The notes: generated from the letters alone by a model not told the origin. A stretch of 10,751 nucleotides of DNA from JBFMEX01 sp040752215 (GCA_040752215.1 JBFMEX010000055.1:1-10751), one strand, 5' to 3'; counted from the first letter of the stretch, positions 1 to 6,867 are shown. Program-made: numbers and translations.

Positions 1-189
1 ACGGCTCGATGCCTCGATCTCGCGCATCTCGGCGCGAGTCGGCACGGAGATGGCGAGCGCCCGCTCGACGGCGGCGTCCTCCTCGGGGGTGGGGGTCAGG
101 AGATCGATCCACACCGAGCTGGTGCCGAGGCGGGCGAGGTCGGTATGCGGCACGAGGCGGTCGCCGGCCACGTCGTAGATCGTCAACAT
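1..189 (-). CDS. corA: CorA-family magnesium/cobalt transporter, N-terminal part (runs off the left edge)
   Basis: The minus strand reads from an ATG at 189 to the window edge without a stop, giving 63 residues. The N-terminus MLTIYDVAGDRL is followed by WIDLLTPTPEED (about residues 28-38) and VPTRAEMREIEASSR at the cut. This WIDL-TPTPEE...VPTREEMxEIExSSR pattern is typical of the cytoplasmic N-terminal domain of the CorA family in alphaproteobacteria. CorA proteins are pentameric inner-membrane channels for Mg2+ (also Co2+ and Ni2+) with a C-terminal GMN motif, which lies outside the window and cannot be checked. The gene is divergent from the small secreted protein at 347, with about 157 bp between the two starts. 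Function as a cation channel is inferred from the family; identification rests on the N-terminal 63 residues only. Confidence 0.82.
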   Translation of the reverse strand, partial: MLTIYDVAGDRLVPHTDLARLGTSSVWIDLLTPTPEEDAAVERALAISVPTRAEMREIEASSR

Positions 190-346
190 TCCATTCTCCC
201 GTCCCCCCGAGCGCCGCCGTCGGCCGACCGGCGGCCTAGGATTGGCAGGCTGGGGCGGGTATGATCAAGAGGGAGCGTGTGGTGCGGACGATTCGCTCGA
301 GGGGCGCGCGCTTTGTGACAGCAGCGCCACCCATCAGGAGGCACAT

Positions 347-667
347 ATGTCGTCAATTCCTCATCGCGGTGGTACGGCAGCGATCGTGTTCGCGGGCCTC
401 GGCGTACTCTTGGTGGGTGATCCCGCGGCGGCCGCCATCCGCTGCAACAAGGGCTTCCAGCTTGTGCAGGGCAGCGAGATCTCGACGCCCTATTGCCAGG
501 ACGAGTATCTGGCCGAGGTCGCACGCGAGTACGGCATCAGGACGAGCGGCGCCCGCATACGCAGCGACTGGGGCCACAAGCGTCAGGTATGCAGGTTGAT
601 CGGGCAGGACATTCGTATTCAGAACGCCTGCATCAGCGAGCAGGACTACCGCGGTCGGCGGTTCTGA
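347..667 (+). CDS. small exported four-cysteine protein, function unknown
   Basis: The protein has 106 residues. The ATG at 347 is chosen over upstream in-frame starts because AGGAGG at 336-341 lies 5 bases before it and because it begins a good signal peptide: a basic start (SSIPHRGG), a hydrophobic core (residues 10-23, AAIVFAGLGVLLVG) and an Ala-rich cleavage region (PAAAA, residues 26-30). The mature part would be about 76 residues with four cysteines (C33, C50, C82, C95), enough for two disulfides in the periplasm. The motifs RCNKGFQLVQG and STPYCQDEYLAEVAREYG look like a conserved small-protein family of Hyphomicrobiales, which I recognise only as 'hypothetical'. No catalytic motif is visible. 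It stands alone, divergent from corA and convergent with the bactofilin gene. Being a real exported protein is well supported; its function is not known. Confidence 0.8.
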   Translation: MSSIPHRGGTAAIVFAGLGVLLVGDPAAAAIRCNKGFQLVQGSEISTPYCQDEYLAEVAREYGIRTSGARIRSDWGHKRQVCRLIGQDIRIQNACISEQDYRGRRF

Positions 668-688
668 GGCGCCGACCGGAGGAACTGG

Positions 689-715
689 CGGCGGGGCGCC
701 GGTGTGCCGCCCCGC
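689..715. terminator. GC-rich hairpin between convergent genes
   Basis: Just after the stop of the exported-protein gene, GGCGGGGCG pairs perfectly with CGCCCCGCC across a loop of about 9 bases. It lies between two convergent genes (stops at 667 and 734), so it could end transcripts from either side. No run of T follows on either strand, so it is a stable stem rather than a classic rho-independent terminator. Confidence 0.45.
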
Positions 716-733
716 CAGATGCCCAAACGCTCG

Positions 734-1249
734 TCAACCCGTTGCCTGTTGCGCTTCGCCGACGATGTCCGCGGCATCGAGAACGGGCTGGAGCTCGCTG
801 GCGTCCCTGGAGCGGCGGACGCGGCCGTCGAACTGGGCGCCCTCGGCGATCGAGAGCGTCTGGTGGAGGATGTCCCCCTCGACCACCGCCGAGGGATGCA
901 GAGTGACGGTGAAGGCGCGCAAGGCGCCGCGCACGCCGCCCTTGACCTCGATGGTCTCGGCGGAGACCGTTCCGGTCACCGAGCCTTCCTCGCCGATCAC
1001 CACCGCGCGCCCATTGACGTCGGCGCGCACGTCGCCGTCGATCTGCAGCTGGTGCTTGGAGATTATGGTGATCCGCTCGCCCAGAATGGTGAGATCGGTG
1101 CCGATCACGGACGCTGTCATCTTCGTCGCCGCGCCGAACGGCGTGGGCCGGGCAGAGGGCGGCGCCGCCGCCTGCGACACGGGCTCGGCGGGCCTTGCAG
1201 CCGCCATATCGGGGATTTTGTTGTCTGGAGTCGAGCTGCGACCGAACAC
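734..1249 (-). CDS. bactofilin (polymer-forming cytoskeletal protein)
   Basis: The product has 171 residues from the GTG at 1249. This start is preferred to the GTG at 1285 because AAGAGG lies about 7 bases upstream and it gives the common bactofilin beginning MFGRSS. Residues 1-44 are a disordered Pro/Ala-rich tail. Residues 45-145 are the bactofilin core, an expected right-handed beta-helix with short hydrophobic/Gly repeats: SVIGTDLTILG, LQIDGDVRADVNG, VVIGEEGSVTGTVSAETIEVKG, VRGALRAFTVTLHPSAVVEGDI and LSIAEGAQFDGRV. Bactofilins polymerise without nucleotides into membrane-associated filaments that position envelope-modifying enzymes, for example in stalk or curvature formation. The M23 peptidase gene that often neighbours bactofilins is absent from this window. 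Family assignment is firm; the morphological role here is unknown. Confidence 0.9.
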   Translation of the reverse strand: MFGRSSTPDNKIPDMAAARPAEPVSQAAAPPSARPTPFGAATKMTASVIGTDLTILGERITIISKHQLQIDGDVRADVNGRAVVIGEEGSVTGTVSAETIEVKGGVRGALRAFTVTLHPSAVVEGDILHQTLSIAEGAQFDGRVRRSRDASELQPVLDAADIVGEAQQATG

Positions 1250-1265
1250 TGATACACCTCTTGCC

Positions 1266-1292
1266 TTAGCGCCTCGGGGATCCACGCGCTAA
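1266..1292. promoter_or_regulatory. 7-bp inverted repeat upstream of the bactofilin gene
   Basis: TTAGCGC at 1266-1272 and GCGCTAA at 1286-1292 form a perfect inverted repeat with a 13-base spacer, ending 16 bases upstream of the preferred bactofilin start at 1249. It could be an operator or a small hairpin in the 5' leader. It overlaps the alternative upstream GTG start at 1285, a mild argument that this stretch is leader rather than coding. No known regulator is recognised. Confidence 0.3.
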
Positions 1293-1350
1293 GCCACCAC
1301 GCGTCCATGTACAAATTATGTCGAGAAGCATGGGCGGCCGGCGGGGTCGG

Positions 1351-1857
1351 CTACGGCGTATGCGCCGTGATGGCAATGGTCGGCGGCTGGCGCAGCGTCT
1401 GGTAGACGACGCAGTATCGCTCCGTGAGCTTCATCAAGGTGTCGCGCTGGTCCGCGGTCAGATCGCCGTCGATCACGAACCTCAGGCGGATCTGCGTGAA
1501 GCCGACCGGGGCCGCCCTGTCGACGCCGAGCGTGCCGCGGAAATCGAGATCGCCCTCGGCGCGGATGCGGGCGCCGCTGACCGGCAGCGCCAGCGCGGTG
1601 GCGACGGCATTGAGCGTCACGCCGGCGCAGGCTACGAGCGCCTCGAGCAGCATGTCGCCGGAGCAGGCCTGCAGGCCGGAGCCGCCGGTTGCCGGATGCA
1701 GACCGGCCTCGACCAGGGCGCGGGAGGTGGCGACCGAGCAGGACAGGTTCTCGCCGAGGCTGCCTTCGGCGGCGAGGGTGACGACGGCGCTCGCGGGATC
1801 TTCGCGATAGCGCTGCTTCAGGGGTGCCTGAAGCGCCTTGAGGTCATCCGGTTTCAT
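1351..1857 (-). CDS. OsmC-family protein (peroxidase-like)
   Basis: The product has 168 residues from the ATG at 1857. An in-frame TTG at 1881 has no ribosome site and lies in the preceding terminator's T-run. The OsmC/Ohr signature is present: the first conserved cysteine in LLEALVACAGVTLNAV (C77) and the second in ERYCVVYQTL (C149). Family members reduce organic or inorganic hydroperoxides with this cysteine pair in the cytoplasm, as intertwined dimers. C40 (NLSCSV) and C65 (QACSGDML) are additional cysteines, and the GGSGLQACSGD stretch suggests a YhfA/OsmC-like subgroup rather than Ohr. A short stem, ACGGCG-TATG-CGCCGT (1353-1368), overlaps the stop codon. The gene is separated from its upstream neighbour by a good terminator, so it is probably transcribed alone. 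Family is confident; substrate is unknown. Confidence 0.88.
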   Translation of the reverse strand: MKPDDLKALQAPLKQRYREDPASAVVTLAAEGSLGENLSCSVATSRALVEAGLHPATGGSGLQACSGDMLLEALVACAGVTLNAVATALALPVSGARIRAEGDLDFRGTLGVDRAAPVGFTQIRLRFVIDGDLTADQRDTLMKLTERYCVVYQTLRQPPTIAITAHTP

Positions 1858-1879
1858 CGCGGTGGACTCGCGGGCTGGC

Positions 1880-1917
1880 AAAAACGACGAGGCCGGCGTT
1901 CTGCCACGCCGGCCTCG
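1880..1917 (-). terminator. intrinsic terminator of the repeat-protein gene
   Basis: On the minus strand, a perfect 12-bp GC-rich stem (CGAGGCCGGCGT at 1888-1899 pairing with 1906-1917) with a 6-base loop is followed, after three bases (GTC, G included from 1885-1887), by five T residues (1880-1884). It lies 35 bases past the stop of the minus-strand gene at 1952 and just before the OsmC start, so it should separate the two transcripts. It fits the classic rho-independent form. Confidence 0.8.
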
Positions 1918-1951
1918 CCTCGTCCACTTCTCGGGCCGCGTCCGCTTTCCG

Positions 1952-2299
1952 TCAGCGCGGCACGGTGACGTCGACGAACGGGGCGCGCACGCGCACGCCG
2001 CGGCTCGAGCGCTCGACCGAGGTGAACGGGGCCTCGACCTTCACGTCGCCCTTGTCGGTCTCGACCCGGGTGTGCGGGGCGTCGACCTTCACGCCATCAC
2101 GGGCGCGATGCTCCTCGCGAACCACACGGTCCCGGCCGTCGGCGTTGACCGGCTGGACGGCGGAAGGCGCCGTAGCCGCGTCGAGGCCGAGCTTGCCCCC
2201 GACCGATCCTGCGATGCCGGTGGTGGCGCCGAGCGCCGCCAGCGCCGCGACCGCGGCCCCGGCCCCGGCCAGGATCAGACGAGTGTTCGGGATGGCCAT
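1952..2299 (-). CDS. small exported or membrane-anchored protein with three 16-residue repeats
   Basis: The product has 115 residues; the ATG at 2299 has GAGGAG 6 bases upstream. Residues 8-36 are a hydrophobic Ala/Gly-rich stretch (LILAGAGAAVAALAALGATTGIAG) serving as an uncleaved anchor or signal peptide. A charged linker (residues 53-68) leads to three copies of a unit starting at exactly 16-residue intervals: GVKVDAPHTRVET (69), DVKVEAPFTSVER (85) and GVRVRAPFVDVTV (101). Alternating hydrophobic and polar residues in each unit suggest stacked beta-strands on the periplasmic side. No enzyme motif is seen. The gene is followed by a strong terminator and appears monocistronic. Small proteins with such V-x-V-x-AP units occur in Hyphomicrobiales by my recollection, with no known function. 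Confidence 0.75.
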   Translation of the reverse strand: MAIPNTRLILAGAGAAVAALAALGATTGIAGSVGGKLGLDAATAPSAVQPVNADGRDRVVREEHRARDGVKVDAPHTRVETDKGDVKVEAPFTSVERSSRGVRVRAPFVDVTVPR

Positions 2300-2465
2300 G
2301 TCATGCTCCTCGTGGTTGTTGCATGGATGTTGCGGATGTTGATGCTGCGATGCGGCAAGTCAATGACCGATGGGGTGTCCGCAGCCGGACGAATGGCCGC
2401 AAATTGCCCGCGGAGACCCGTGTCTCGGGGGCTGGCGAGGCGGGTGGCGGATTGTCACACCCGGC

Positions 2466-2879
2466 TCAGCGGGGCGGATTTGGTCCGCTGCGGCGGGCCA
2501 GCAGCCATAGCCAGAGCCCGGCGAGTGCGGCCGCGAGCCAGGGCAGCAGGAAGCCGGCCTTGCCGAGCACCAGGCTGCGGCCGATCGCCAGCGTCGCGCC
2601 GTCCGCGCCGAGGGTGAAGAAGGTTGCCCAGAACCCGATCTGGATCAGCGCGGGCAGCGCGCTCAGAGCTACGGCGAGCCAGATCGGCCAGCGCGAGAGG
2701 CCGCGGCCGACGGCGTCGCGGCTGAGCGCGGTGGCAAGGAATGGCAGTGCGACCAGAACGGCGGTCGCCGCACCATAGAACGAGTGCCAGCGCGCGCCGA
2801 GCGCGAGCCGCAGCACCAAGGCGAGACCTAGCGCGAGGCCGGCGATCACGGCGAGCCGGCGGTGGAGGTCGTCGGGCAT
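2466..2879 (-). CDS. four-helix integral membrane protein, function unknown
   Basis: The product has 137 residues and starts at the ATG at 2879, with a weak GAGG about 9 bases upstream. Four hydrophobic segments are visible: about residues 8-28 (LAVIAGLALGLALVLRLALG), 33-52, 66-90 (including IQIGFWATFFTLGADG) and 108-130. The C-terminus is basic and proline-containing (ARRSGPNPPR). No family motif is recognised. It is co-directional with the repeat-protein gene downstream, about 166 bases away, so co-transcription is possible but not shown. The codon choice and the clean hydrophobic pattern favour a real gene. Nothing ties it to a pathway. Confidence 0.65.
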   Translation of the reverse strand: MPDDLHRRLAVIAGLALGLALVLRLALGARWHSFYGAATAVLVALPFLATALSRDAVGRGLSRWPIWLAVALSALPALIQIGFWATFFTLGADGATLAIGRSLVLGKAGFLLPWLAAALAGLWLWLLARRSGPNPPR

Positions 2880-3134
2880 GGTGGGGGCCTCGTCTGGCGT
2901 CTCGATAGGGATGTCACAGCGAGGCTATCAGCGTCATGCGGCCGATGGGAGGTGCTGGTCCGCTTCGATCGGCCTCGCGGTCCGATCACGGATGCGGACC
3001 GACCGCGCGCCACGGGGCCGCGCGTCACCGAAGCCTGGTTCGCAGCGCTCGCCATCGAGCACGGCTGCGAATGGGTGACACTGGATCGCGACTACGCGCG
3101 GTTCCCGGGGTTGAAGTGGAGCGTGCCGGGGTAG
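2862..3134 (+). pseudogene. remnant of a VapC-type PIN-domain toxin (C-terminal part only)
   Basis: The open frame has 90 codons, but only the last 40 or so (3015-3134) look like a protein family: VTEAWFAALAIEHGCEWVTLDRDYARFPGLKW matches the C-terminal third of VapC PIN-domain ribonucleases, whose usual form is DAHLAALAIEHGC...STDRDFARFPGLRW. The usual aspartate before A-x-L-A-A-L-A is a glutamate here (T-E-A-W), while the DRD motif is kept. The N-terminal half, with the first catalytic aspartates, is missing; RWEVLVRF (residues 28-35) may be a relic of the middle. The first 18 bases overlap the divergent membrane-protein gene. No antitoxin gene is visible next to it. It is most likely an inactive, decayed toxin. 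An intact gene with a novel N-terminus is possible but unlikely. Confidence 0.65.
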
Positions 3135-3288
3135 CAGTGTCAGCTACGCGCCTGGAGGCGGACGTTCTGTAGGGATGGTATGGTGCTGGATGTGGCCCAT
3201 AGCCGAATTGCTATGACGTGCGGAGTACGTCGGGTTTGTAAAGTCTAGCACACATCAAATGTGGGCCGATGCCGGTCACCTCGAAGTC
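3135..3288. other. non-coding gap of lower GC after the toxin remnant
   Basis: No convincing gene is seen on either strand here. The composition (for example 3170-3260) is more AT-rich than the flanks, and short reading frames carry no family motif. With the broken genes on both sides it looks like decayed or recombined DNA. Confidence 0.4.
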
Positions 3289-3400
3289 CTACCTGTGCTG
3301 CCAGACCTTCATGGCTGAGAGCACGAGTATCGCAGCAAACATCGACAGCAGAACCGCGCCGGGCCAGGAGCATTGGGTGCCCCGCCAGTGCGGCCAGCGG
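3289..3400 (-). pseudogene. probable C-terminal fragment of a TauE/SafE-type exporter
   Basis: On the minus strand a frame ending in a TAG at 3291-3289 reads PGAVLLSMFAAILVLSAMKVWQHR before the stop. A last hydrophobic helix ending in S-A-x-K-V-W-x-H-R is what I expect at the C-terminus of small sulfite-exporter TauE/SafE proteins. The frame has no start of its own: an in-frame TGA lies just upstream, inside the peptide gene. It is not in the same frame as the N-terminal fragment at 3771-3971. Its position on the same strand, downstream of that fragment, suggests the two ends of one gene whose middle was lost. The short length makes this a tentative call. Confidence 0.4.
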
Positions 3401-3403
3401 GCC

Positions 3404-3589
3404 TCACAGCTTGATCAATCCCCGGATGAACTTCCCGAGGAACGAGGCCGACTCTTCGGGGGACGATCCATCGGTTCCTTTGATGGTGGCGCGGCCGCGC
3501 GCAAGCTGCTCGGGCGACAGGCTGGTGCCACCGGCCACGAGATCAATCTCTTGGAGACTCAGAGTGCGCATTTCGCTCTTCTTGGGCAT
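3404..3589 (-). CDS. double-glycine leader peptide precursor (bacteriocin/microcin-like)
   Basis: This 61-residue product starts at the ATG at 3589, with AGGA about 8 bases upstream. Residues 7-21 (MRTLSLQEIDLVAGG) match the double-glycine leader consensus: L at -12, E at -8, I at -7, V at -4 and GG at -2/-1. Such leaders direct class II bacteriocins and microcins (the colicin V type) to C39-peptidase ABC exporters, which cut after GG. The predicted core is 40 residues (22-61), starting TSLSPEQLARG and ending in ASFLGKFIRGLIKL. That last stretch would form a cationic amphipathic helix with K53, R56 and K60 on one face, as in membrane-active peptides. There is no cysteine, and no exporter or immunity gene is seen in the window. 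The gene sits between two fragments of a broken exporter gene. The leader is clear; antimicrobial activity is inference, and a signalling or other exported peptide is possible. Confidence 0.72.
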   Translation of the reverse strand: MPKKSEMRTLSLQEIDLVAGGTSLSPEQLARGRATIKGTDGSSPEESASFLGKFIRGLIKL

Positions 3590-3659
3590 CGTGGTTTTCC
3601 TGCGGGTGTAGGTTGTTCCGTATCGGTGAGTTTGTTGTGCCGGGTTCCCAGCATCGGCG

Positions 3660-3677
3660 CTGTTCCGGACGGAACAG
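3660..3677. promoter_or_regulatory. perfect palindrome upstream of the double-glycine peptide gene
   Basis: CTGTTCCG at 3660-3667 and CGGAACAG at 3670-3677 form a perfect inverted repeat around a central GA, 71-88 bases upstream of the peptide start at 3589. Size and spacing suit a dimeric repressor or activator site. No named regulator is recognised. Two further GGAAC words lie between it and the gene on the minus strand. Confidence 0.35.
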
Positions 3678-3770
3678 GAGAAAAACGAGACAAGCGTCGA
3701 GCGCGTGTGATCCGGCCCATGACTGGGAGCTCTCCATATCGCCAGAGAATGTTAGAGGGAGATCTTGGAT

Positions 3771-3971
3771 ATTCAGGATCACCGCCTCAAGTGCCGCGAA
3801 GCGAAACACGCCTATAATATTCGGCAGTCGGAACTCGGCCCCGCCGAGGCCGATCAGACCGCCGAGGAGCCCCACCGCAGCGCCGCTGACAAAGCTCAGA
3901 AGTTTCGCCAACCGCGTCATGTCGTGCGGGATCGTAGAGGCCAGTGTGGTGATCGCGAAGTTTGCATCCAC
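3771..3971 (-). pseudogene. N-terminal fragment of a TauE/SafE-family sulfite exporter
   Basis: From an ATG at 3971 the minus strand reads 67 codons resembling the N-terminus of TauE/SafE membrane exporters. The hallmark GAAVGLLGGLIGLGGAEFRLP is followed by IGVFRFAALEAVILN, the first transmembrane pair and connecting loop. Homology stops sharply at the N codon at 3771-3773: where the family continues with a second helix pair, the frame goes on as IQDLPLTFSG and unrelated polar sequence to 3543. A full gene would be about 240-270 codons, so most of the transporter is missing. TauE/SafE proteins export sulfite or sulfonate-derived anions across the inner membrane. The likely original start is either this ATG or the one at 3920 (MTRLAKLLSF). 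The 24-bp inverted repeat described separately covers codons 4-11. It is almost certainly non-functional. Confidence 0.7.
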
Positions 3972-4015
3972 TTGCGGCTCGCTGGCGAGCGAACTTCGCG
4001 ATCACCACACTGGCC
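3939..4015. repeat. perfect 24-bp inverted repeat
   Basis: The 24 bases at 3939-3962 (starting GGCCAGTGTGG) recur as an exact reverse complement at 3992-4015, separated by 29 bases. The spacer contains its own small stem, GCTCGC-TG-GCGAGC. The left arm is the 5' coding end of the broken TauE/SafE gene, so the right arm looks like an inverted copy of it. The unit ACTGGCC is repeated again at 4019-4025. It could extrude as a cruciform or form a strong hairpin in RNA. Confidence 0.85.
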
Positions 4016-4096
4016 CATACTGGCCATTGCTTTGGCGTCGGTCCCGGCGAATGAGCGGAGGCGCGGATCGGTCCGTCGCTGGTCCGCCACCTCGCT

Positions 4097-6028
<1,932 letters not shown>

Positions 6029-6039
6029 GACTACCTCGA

Positions 6040-6429
6040 TCAGGGGCTCGGCCCGTAGGCCTTGTAGGAAAGGAACGCGCCGAGCGCGAGCAACACCACG
6101 CCGGCAGAGGCAATCGATGTTGCGTCGGCGCCGAGACGGTCGGCGATGGGGGCTGCCAGCTGCGGCATCCACATACGCAACAGCCCGCCGGCGACGGCGA
6201 GCCAGCCGATCACCGTGACCAACACCGGCCAGCCGCCGGACCACACGTTGTGGACGCGTACAATCGCAATCCCTGCCAGCAGAAGGATGCCGGACAGGAA
6301 GATGAGGCCGGTATTGCGCCCGATCTCGCCGGCCATGCCGGAGATGGCCTGCCGGTTCACCAGCATGGCGATGCCGATGGCGAGCGCGAGTGGGCCCATC
6401 AATCCGGCGATAACCTTGGTCGGTGCCAT
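6040..6429 (-). CDS. small four-helix membrane protein in the thiC operon, under the TPP riboswitch
   Basis: The product has 129 residues from the second of two adjacent ATGs (6429); GGAGG lies 5 bases before it. The longer frame from 6504 begins at the very end of the riboswitch, has no ribosome site and adds a non-hydrophobic, Pro/Gly-rich stretch. Four membrane segments are visible: about residues 6-24, 40-57 (GLIFLSGILLLAGIAIVRVH), 66-85 and 105-122. The central motif IVRVHNVWSGGWPVLVTVIGWL is the most family-like part; I associate it with an uncharacterised membrane protein family of Hyphomicrobiales. It ends 11 bases before thiC, so the two are co-transcribed under the TPP riboswitch. 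That suggests a role in thiamine or pyrimidine-precursor handling or transport, which is inference. At four helices it is small for a transporter unless it oligomerises. Confidence 0.8.
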   Translation of the reverse strand: MAPTKVIAGLMGPLALAIGIAMLVNRQAISGMAGEIGRNTGLIFLSGILLLAGIAIVRVHNVWSGGWPVLVTVIGWLAVAGGLLRMWMPQLAAPIADRLGADATSIASAGVVLLALGAFLSYKAYGPSP

Positions 6430-6437
6430 CATTGCCT

Positions 6438-6480
6438 CCCTCGGCGCGACGCTCGCGTCGCCGCCTGCATGCGGCGAGGG
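6438..6480 (-). promoter_or_regulatory. possible riboswitch expression platform masking the ribosome site
   Basis: On the minus strand between the TPP aptamer and the ATG at 6429, CCCTCG (6475-6480 on the plus strand) can pair with CGAGGG of the ribosome site (6438-6443), enclosing a perfect 7-bp hairpin GCGACGC-GA-GCGTCGC (6446-6461). This would hide the ribosome site and fits control of translation initiation by TPP. Pairing was judged by eye only. Confidence 0.45.
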
Positions 6481-6507
6481 CTTGGCGCCAATCGAGAAGG
6501 CCATGGC

Positions 6508-6602
6508 GTCCGTCCCTTCGCCGGCATGACCCGGATCAGGTTCGAAGGGTGCTCGCGCTCGTCTTGCGCGATCTCAGCCGGTCCACCGGCGCCCCTCGGA
6601 AC
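6508..6602 (-). ncRNA. TPP (thiamine pyrophosphate) riboswitch, thi box
   Basis: Read on the minus strand, the leader has the conserved aptamer blocks in order: GAGGGGCGCC, the pyrimidine-sensing CTGAGAT, then ACCCTTCGAACCTGATCCGG and GTCATGCCGGCGAAGGGA. These correspond to the thi-box consensus GGGGUGCC...CUGAGA...ACCCUU-GAACCUGAUC-GG-UAAU-CC-GCGAAGGGA. The variable P3 arm is GCGCAAGACGAGCGC. TPP binding normally shuts off the downstream genes, here the small membrane protein and thiC. The aptamer begins within a few bases of the predicted transcription start. Confidence 0.95.
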
Positions 6603-6608
6603 AGCTGG

Positions 6609-6637
6609 ATATTGGGGTCCCCGACGCGAAATGACAA
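6609..6637 (-). promoter_or_regulatory. candidate sigma-70-type promoter of the thiC operon
   Basis: On the minus strand TTGTCA (6637-6632; five of six match TTGACA) is followed after 17 bases by CAATAT (6614-6609; a weak -10). Transcription would start near 6602, exactly where the riboswitch aptamer begins. Position is the main support; the -10 match is poor. Confidence 0.4.
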
Positions 6638-6684
6638 GGACGAGGGGCGGGAGCGGATCGGGGCGTTGCCCGACCGGCGGCAGG

Positions 6685-6769
6685 GTCATTCGATTCCTGG
6701 TCGCCTGCGCCAGGAATGAAATCGCGCTGCGACGGCCCGGCCGGCCGGGCCGTCTGCCCCAAGAATGAC
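6685..6769. repeat. 85-bp nested palindromic element (REP/MITE-like)
   Basis: The element is bounded by GTCATTC (6685-6691) and its inverse GAATGAC (6763-6769). Inside are two further structures: ATTCCTGG pairing with CCAGGAAT across 9 bases (about 6689-6717), and a perfect 24-bp palindrome at 6731-6754 whose left half is GACGGCCCGGCC. It lies between the thiC promoter and the orphan gene at 6868, with no reading frame of note. The layout is typical of dispersed intergenic palindromic repeats in Bradyrhizobium-like genomes, many of which start with a GTCATTC word. Whether it is repeated in this genome cannot be seen here. Confidence 0.6.
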
Positions 6770-6867
6770 GCGAATCGCCGCGACAGTCCGATCATTCCAA
6801 TGCGGGAACCGTCCCAAGCGGGACAAGCCATCGGTCGGGCCATGCGGATGGTGCGGCCGGGATCGAC

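Noticed and set aside
1318..2617. Two long plus-strand open frames (216 and 259 codons)
   Set aside because: They run antisense to the OsmC, repeat-protein and membrane-protein genes and cross the terminator at 1880-1917. They have no recognisable domain.
3269..3817. 182-codon plus-strand open frame across the peptide gene
   Set aside because: No family motif and low-complexity content. It is opposite the double-glycine peptide, which has a ribosome site and a leader that fits its consensus.
6029..6244. 72-codon N-terminal extension of ThiC
   Set aside because: It is Arg-rich, overlaps the upstream gene in another frame and has no similarity to ThiC. The ATG at 6028 has GAGG at the right distance.
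6430..6504. N-terminal extension of the thiC-operon membrane protein to the ATG at 6504
   Set aside because: This start touches the riboswitch's 3' end and lacks a ribosome site, while the ATG at 6429 has GGAGG and begins at the first membrane helix.
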